A stretch of 64,000 bases of DNA from Acanthaster planci (lineage: Eukaryota > Echinodermata > Asteroidea > Valvatida > Acanthasteridae), in the NCBI RefSeq assembly GCF_001949145.1, contig NW_019091367.1:861151-925150 (forward strand), read 5' to 3'. The position numbers and the translations under genes were made by a program. Of this stretch, positions 59,271-64,000 are shown one piece after another. Every line of letters begins with the position of its first letter. Position 1 is the stretch's first letter. The notes beneath the pieces were generated by a model. It did not search any database and was not told where the DNA came from. It saw only the letters and a program-made list of their open reading frames with translations.

Positions 59271-59752
59271 GTGGCGCGTCCAACTTATTGTTGTGTGGTC
59301 TGTGGTTTGGAGGAGGCAAGCCAGATCCTATGGTATTCCTCAAACCATTTGTTGACGAGTGTAATGATTTGGCAAAAGAATGATCTCACTTGGAAAGATC
59401 AGGATTCAGGCACACAAAAGACGTCTAAAGTTTTCACACTCGTTTGTACGTGCGACTCTGTAGAAAGGTGTGCGTTGCGAAATCCGAAACTGTACAATGG
59501 TGGAAAATTTGGTTGTTCGTGGTGCTTACAAGAAGGTGAACGTGTAGAAAAGGGTACAGGTCAGGTTCAGGTATATCCACACGTCAGTGAATCTGCACGA
59601 GAAAGGAATGTGGCGAACACTGCGCAAAGTGCTGAAGAAGCTGTTCGTGTCCAGGGGCCTGTAAATGGAGTGAAAGGGCCCTCAATTTTGATGTTGTTAT
59701 TACAGTATTTGATATAATACACGGATTTCCTGTGGACTACCTCCACAATGGA
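59271..59752 (+). pseudogene. Tnp2-like transposase remnant
   Basis: The frame contains TSKVFTLVCTCDSVERCALR, LYNGGKFGCSWCLQEGERVE, KGTGQVQVYP, PVNGVKGPSIL and, just beyond in another phase, HGFPVDYLHN. The 'SKVF-LVC-CDS ... R--LRN-K-YNG-FGC-WCL--GE-VEKG-G' block is characteristic of Tnp2-type (CACTA/EnSpm-related) transposases in invertebrate genomes. Upstream, 'FLKPFVDECNDLAKE' is in a shifted frame. The reading frame is thus broken at both ends, and the inverted-repeat element at 59753 replaces the rest. Confidence 0.75.
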
Positions 59753-60225
59753 CCTACAACATAATGACGTAATGCAGTGGTTACTGCGGTGCATTGTGGG
59801 TGAAAGGTGGGGATGTTGCAGGAACGCGTCGAAGTGACGCGTTATGTGTAATGTATACAATATGGCGTGTGTATTGACCTGACACGAAAAAAAGAAAAAA
59901 ATTCCCGATTACCGTCCGAAATGGTCAGTGTGAGCTGCTGTGTTCCATTGCGTTCATCAAGCACTCAACGAACGCCAGCGCTGCGATTTTTTTAACTTCC
60001 AAGGGACCGCAAAAGGCAACAGATTTCCGTGAGAAATAGGGCCACTTATTTATTTTCACATGGACCATTTTTAGTTTTTTTTTTATTTCTTCGTGACAGG
60101 TCGATGCACACGCCATATAGTATACGTTACACATAACGTGTCACGTCGACGTGTTCCTGCAACATCCCCACCTTTCACCCACAATGCACCGCGGTAAACA
60201 CTGCATTACATCATTATGTTGTAGG
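59753..60225. mobile_element. inverted-repeat MITE inserted in the transposase remnant
   Basis: The left end CCTACAACATAATGACGTAA and the right end (read in reverse) CCTACAACATAATGATGTAA start arms of about 140 bases (59753-59893; 60085-60225). Shared words include GGGTGAAAGGTGGGGATGTT and its complement, and ATGGCGTGTG with CACACGCCAT. The loop is about 190 bases. It begins directly after the YLHN motif of the transposase remnant. Confidence 0.8.
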
Positions 60226-60329
60226 CCTGTAGTCTCCTCGGGGTTACAAGATGTTTTGAAAGTTTGTGGCTGGATTCCAGAAATGATAATGACCGTGGTG
60301 TTTTATGGCGTTCAAGTTGTCCCCGAAGT

Positions 60330-60560
60330 GGTTGGAAATATCAACATTGCATGGTGTTCCCATGGTGTTTCTGAAGAATATTTGATGATCCCATGGTACC
60401 CAAACATCTACCCATGAAACATTCATGACAGGTCATGATGTCATAAGATTTTTCCATGGTGATGTCATGGGTAATCATGCTGTCTTTGAAGAATACCATG
60501 GCTACCTCGTTCATCCCCATGGGATCCCATGTAAATCCCACGGGGATGCCATGGGACATT
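60330..60560. repeat. CCATGG/CATGATG-rich low-complexity segment
   Basis: Palindromic words CCATGG, CCCATGGG and TCATGA recur many times (for example TTCCCATGGTG, GATCCCATGGTACC, CCCCATGGGATCC). No coding pattern. Confidence 0.6.
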
Positions 60561-60577
60561 TTTGTGAGGGGCGATGC

Positions 60578-60985
60578 TACAACTGCACGACGCGACGCTA
60601 CGACGGCACGACGCGACATCACGACGGCACGATACGACGGCAAGACCTGACGGCAAGACGCGACATCGCCAAGAAACAACACCACGCGACTGCATGATGC
60701 TACGCCAAGACGCGTACGGCACGACGTGGCGACAAGACGGCACGACACAATGTATTAAACAGAGTAAAAACGTAATGAGAAAAGAGGCGACGGGACGACA
60801 TTACCCAATTTTAGCGGCTATGGAACAACATACTTTTATGCTGCGTATAATACATTAGGTCGTGCGGTCACATCATGCCGTCGAGTCGTGCCATCGCGTC
60901 GTATCGTCGCGTACGTCATACTGTCTCGTCGTGCTGTCGCGTTGTGCCGTCGCGTCGTGCCATCGCATTGTCCTCTTGCCGTCGC
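60578..60985. repeat. CACGACGCGACGG array block A (inverted pair)
   Basis: 60578-60760 is built from ACGACG, GCGACG and GGCACGACG words in one orientation. 60858-60985 is the same type of array in the opposite orientation (GTCGTGC, CGTCGCG). Between them is 'TAATGAGAAAAGAGGCGACG ... TTTTAGCGGCTATGGAACAA', which recurs in block B. Open frames through it encode only Thr/Arg/Asp repeats. Confidence 0.85.
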
Positions 60986-61577
60986 CTTATTACTGGTGGA
61001 AATAGGGGACGCCCTTAAAGACGGAGTTAAGATCAATACCAATCATGATCAAATCTTGTAGTCCCTATGGGTGCATTCGATCAAATCGTTGGATTTCTGC
61101 GTTATCCCACTGGGTCTTACAATCAGGAGGGATCATAGAAATATTTCTATAAATCCCGAATTTGGACCGGTAGTTTCCAGTTCGGGGTGTTTCTTCCACA
61201 AAAAGCCCCAAATTGCGGGTCTACGTCTATTTTGGATAGAGGCAGGCGGCTACATTCAGAGCTGAGCGCATAAATTACTACTCTTTGGGGGGTATCTTCA
61301 GGGAAAGGCGAATAAAAAAAATTCACGTGGCTAACCCCCATAAAAATTGACACAAAAATTGATTTTCTGGCCATAATCCTGAATTTCCAGGGAAAGAACG
61401 GGGCCAACCTTTACCCGAGAGTCAACAGGCGGCGCTCCTTCGGTCTGATTTTGCATTATTTTCTTTGGACGCGTATTTGGTGTGGTGTAACTCTATACAT
61501 GCACATTGTTTTTCAAGGACTTGTGACGTACGCCCTCTATTGGCCTTCAGTAATCACCAGCCATTTTTTAGAAAGAG
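60986..61577. other. non-repetitive segment between array blocks A and B
   Basis: About 590 bases without CGACG arrays or conserved frames. May be ordinary flank or the unrecognised interior of an element spanning both blocks. Confidence 0.4.
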
Positions 61578-61970
61578 TAAGGCACGACGGCAGGATACGA
61601 CACGACAGCATGACACGGCGACGGTGCAACGACACGACGCGATGGCAAGACACTGTATGAAAACCATACAATGACAGGCGACGCGATGGCGCGATGCAAC
61701 GGTACGACGACAAGACGCAACGTCACGACGGCACGATACGACACCAAGACGAGCCGGCACGACGCAACGGCATCAAGAAACAACATGACGCAACGGCACA
61801 ACGCGACGCATTAACACACAGCAAGACGCAAGGCATTAAACACAGAATAAAAGTAATGACAAAGGAAGCGACGCCATCACACGACGGAGCTGTCGTCCCG
61901 TGGCGTCGTAGCACCGGGGGCGACGGGACGATGCGACGCAATTTTGGCGGCTACGGAACACCATACAAGA
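61578..61970. repeat. CACGACGCGACGG array block B
   Basis: Long forward-orientation array with the spacer 'AAGAAACAACATGACGCAAC' shared with block A (AAGAAACAACACCACGCGAC). It ends in 'TTTTGGCGGCTACGGAACAC CATAC', the same terminus as block A and the palindrome D arm. Likely another copy of one repeat family. Confidence 0.85.
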
Positions 61971-62125
61971 GGGTGCAAAGCAAGTTACGCCGGGCAGGGT
62001 TAAAAAAACTCCGTAGCCAAAGCATAAACGTTTAATGTCAAGAGGATCCCGACTTGGTCAAGTCTAGCCTATTATCTGATCTCACGGGTTTTTTACGAAA
62101 GGACAAGCCATACCAGGACGAATCC

Positions 62126-62590
62126 ATGGTGTACTATTTACGACAAACATTTCCCTCTCTCTTTAGCTTCCCTCCGGGCGACGCAACTACACGACGCGAC
62201 GGCACGACGGGTCCCTTGCGTCGTACCGTCGGGTCGCTCCATCGACTTTTTGCCATTTTTGCACACACGACGCATCGCGTCGTGTCGTGCCGTCGCCCCT
62301 CGCGTCGTGCTGTCTAAGGTCCTTTCCTTGTTGCATTTTTTTCTGCCTAAACGTCGCTATGGTGTACTATTTACGACACACATTTCTCTCTTTCTCTCTG
62401 GCCTCCCTCAAGGCGACGTAACTACACGACGTGGCGGCACGACGGCTCCCTTACGTCGTGCCGTCGGGTCGCACCGTCGCCCTCTTGTCATTACTTTCGT
62501 GCACGCAAGACGCGTCGCGTCGTGCTGTCTTAGGTCGTTTTCCATTTTTTTCTACCTAAACGTCGCTCCTTCTGTCGCCCGTCGCGTCGT
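62126..62590. repeat. 233-bp tandem repeat of array-bearing unit
   Basis: ATGGTGTACTATTTACGACA starts at 62126 and again at 62359. Each is followed by a C/T-rich stretch, the 'CCTCC..GGCGACG' word, CGACG arrays in both orientations, and TTTTTTCT(G/A)CCTAAACGTC. The second unit is also the start of the palindrome arm. Confidence 0.8.
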
Positions 62591-63487
62591 GCTGTCGTGC
62601 GTCGCGTCGTGCGTCGTGTCTTGCATCGCGTCGCCTGAAGCACGAAGCGACGCACGACATGACGCAGGACGCGACGCGTCGTGTGCTGTCGCCCTTTACT
62701 TCATGGTGTTTATAGAGGGCGCCTTTACTGTTTTCTTTCACCTTTCTTGCAAAGTACATGCTATTTGCTCTTTGGTGTTGAGTTTTCATTGTTTTTATTA
62801 ATTGGGATTAATTTCAGTCATATTTTATTGAAAAAATGATAAAAGTGCAAAAAATTCGAATAAATAGGAACTGCTCTCTCAAAATAAGTGGAAACCGCAA
62901 GCTCAGAATTCGTCACTTTTAAATTTTGATTTTTGATTTAAAAAAAAGGAAAAGAGTTTTCTTCAACAAATCACTCTTAATGAAAACACAGTTAGAAAGA
63001 ATCCACAAAAAAGAACAACAGAATCGTGGCCTGGTACCTATGGCATGTACTGTGCAAGCACGGGCCGGGGGAAGGAAATGAAAGAAAACAGTAAAGGCTC
63101 CCTCTATAAACACCATGAAGTAAAGGGCGATATCACACGACGCGTTGCGTCGTGCGTCGTGTCGTGCATCGCGTCGTGCTTCAGGCGACGCGATGCACGA
63201 CACGACGTACGACGCGACGCACGACAGCACAACGCGACGGACGACGGAAAGGGCGACGAATAGGCAGAAAAAAGCAACAAGGAAAGGACCTAAGACAGGG
63301 CGATGCGACGGGCGACGGCACAACGCGACGCACGACGCGACATGTGTGTACAAACGAAATGGCAAGAAGGCGACGGTTCGACCCGACGGCACGACGCAAG
63401 GGAGCCGTCGTGCCGTCGCGTTGTCTGGTTGCGTTGCCTGGAGGGAAGCTAAAGAGAGAGAAATGTTTGTAGTAAATAGAACACCAT
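62359..63487. mobile_element. 1.1-kb palindrome of CGACG arrays (fold-back element)
   Basis: Arms 62359-62763 and 63043-63487 are reverse complements over more than 400 bases with indels. Paired words are 'GGTGTACTATTTACGACAC' with 'GTAGTAAATAGAACACC', 'TTCATGGTGTTTATAGAGGG' with 'CCTCTATAAACACCATGAAG', and 'GCAAAGTACATGC' with 'GCATGTACTGTGCA'. Each arm contains nested short palindromes of CGTCGTGCGTCGTG type. The spacer (62764-63042) is AT-rich and non-repetitive. Long arms made of internal repeats resemble fold-back/Galileo-type elements; no transposase is present. Confidence 0.8.
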
Positions 63488-63494
63488 ACGAATC

Positions 63495-64000
63495 ACCAAT
63501 GTCGGATTTAATTTCCAACTATTCCAAATCTCTGGGTATTTCGATCGCAAAGCCTATGGACCTTTTTCACCTGCCTGACGAGATTGTGCTNAAATGTAAA
63601 CAATACCACCCCATGTGGACCACTTTGGCCACGGTAAACTCCTGCGGCAGCTTCAACCACGCTCAAGTGCACATGCAAACGCTGCATGGACTAGTTTATC
63701 TTGAAAAAGTACCATCACAGCACTACGTACTCATTACTGTGGGGAGCTGGGTCCTCTGGTGACTGGCGACAAGTTTATGTTTGGTACGTCTCGGCGCGTA
63801 CATGTACGTCTGTTCTATGTGCACCACCTTGCGTTTACCTCAAGTACACAACATAACTCAGGTACCCATGCAAACATTGTAAATTGCATGTAACTTGTCA
63901 GCCTGGCTATAGACTAACAAAGAACGGGTGTATCGGATTGGCTTTATGAAGTCACTTCATACAAGACCTGTTATTACGATACCCATGTATGCCGGTTATT
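63495..64000 (+). other. unassigned terminal segment with possible F-box-like fragment
   Basis: The plus strand reads MSDLISNYSKSLGISIAKPM then DLFHLPDEIV before the N at 63591. 'L-F-H-L-P-D-E-I-V-x-K' resembles the opening of an F-box, but the expected continuation (F-x-Y-L) is absent after the N and no good splice sites frame it. May be a cut exon or chance. Confidence 0.2.
63591..63591. other. single ambiguous base
   Basis: One N inside a short open stretch; either side shows no sign of continuous conserved coding. Could mark a base-call problem or a join. Confidence 0.95.

Noticed and set aside
61694-63762. Long open frames (113-205 codons) across the CGACG arrays on both strands
   Set aside because: They encode Thr/Arg/Asp or Val/Val/Ser repeats dictated by the CACGACGCGACGG words, occur on both strands of a palindrome, and lack any domain.
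1-64000. CRISPR arrays, operons or bacterial-type systems
   Set aside because: The window is clearly metazoan genomic DNA with spliced genes; the short periodic repeats lack the repeat-spacer structure.

Overview
This is a eukaryotic nuclear genomic window, not bacterial or viral. Four spliced protein genes can be reconstructed exon by exon. Introns are long, GT-AG splice sites are clear, and SINE, MITE, LINE-type and LTR-type debris is abundant. The proteins are animal orthologues. The frequent ACATGTACATGT-type words, the BEL/Pao retroelement and the tRNA-derived SINEs with a 'CCTTGGGCAAG' body suggest a marine invertebrate deuterostome (echinoderm, hemichordate or amphioxus). I cannot fix the species. 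Assembly gaps lie at 12142-13123 and 42534-43439, and a single N lies at 63591. Layout: 1-5728 is non-coding sequence with one MITE. 5729-19207 (minus) is a complete PSMD6/Rpn7 gene in 8 exons, 389 codons plus stop. 19208-22895 holds the PSMD6 upstream region, a diverged tandem array of about 164-204 bp units, and two TTAA-flanked piggyBac-like MITEs. 22896-26525 (minus) is MRPS25 in 4 exons, 179 aa. 26892-30405 (plus) is ARMC10 in 5 exons, 343 aa, divergent from MRPS25 across a 366-bp shared promoter. 32826-52133 (minus) is FBXL13/DRC6, with at least 20 coding exons and part of one exon lost in the second gap. From about 52.3 kb to the end there is no convincing host gene. This part holds a LINE 3' fragment, a SINE, a large fold-back element, a truncated frame-broken BEL/Pao gag-protease region, a decayed Tnp2-like transposase cut by an inverted-repeat element, and a striking 3-kb complex of CACGACGCGACGG-type arrays arranged in opposite orientations and in a large palindrome. 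The genes do not form a pathway. PSMD6 belongs to the 26S proteasome lid and MRPS25 to the mitochondrial small ribosomal subunit. ARMC10 is an outer-mitochondrial-membrane/ER armadillo protein. FBXL13/DRC6 is a subunit of the ciliary nexin-dynein regulatory complex. Two arrangements stand out: the divergent pair MRPS25/ARMC10, both with mitochondrial products, and the ARMC10-FBXL13 neighbourhood, which by recall is also adjacent in human (7q22) but here is tail-to-tail.
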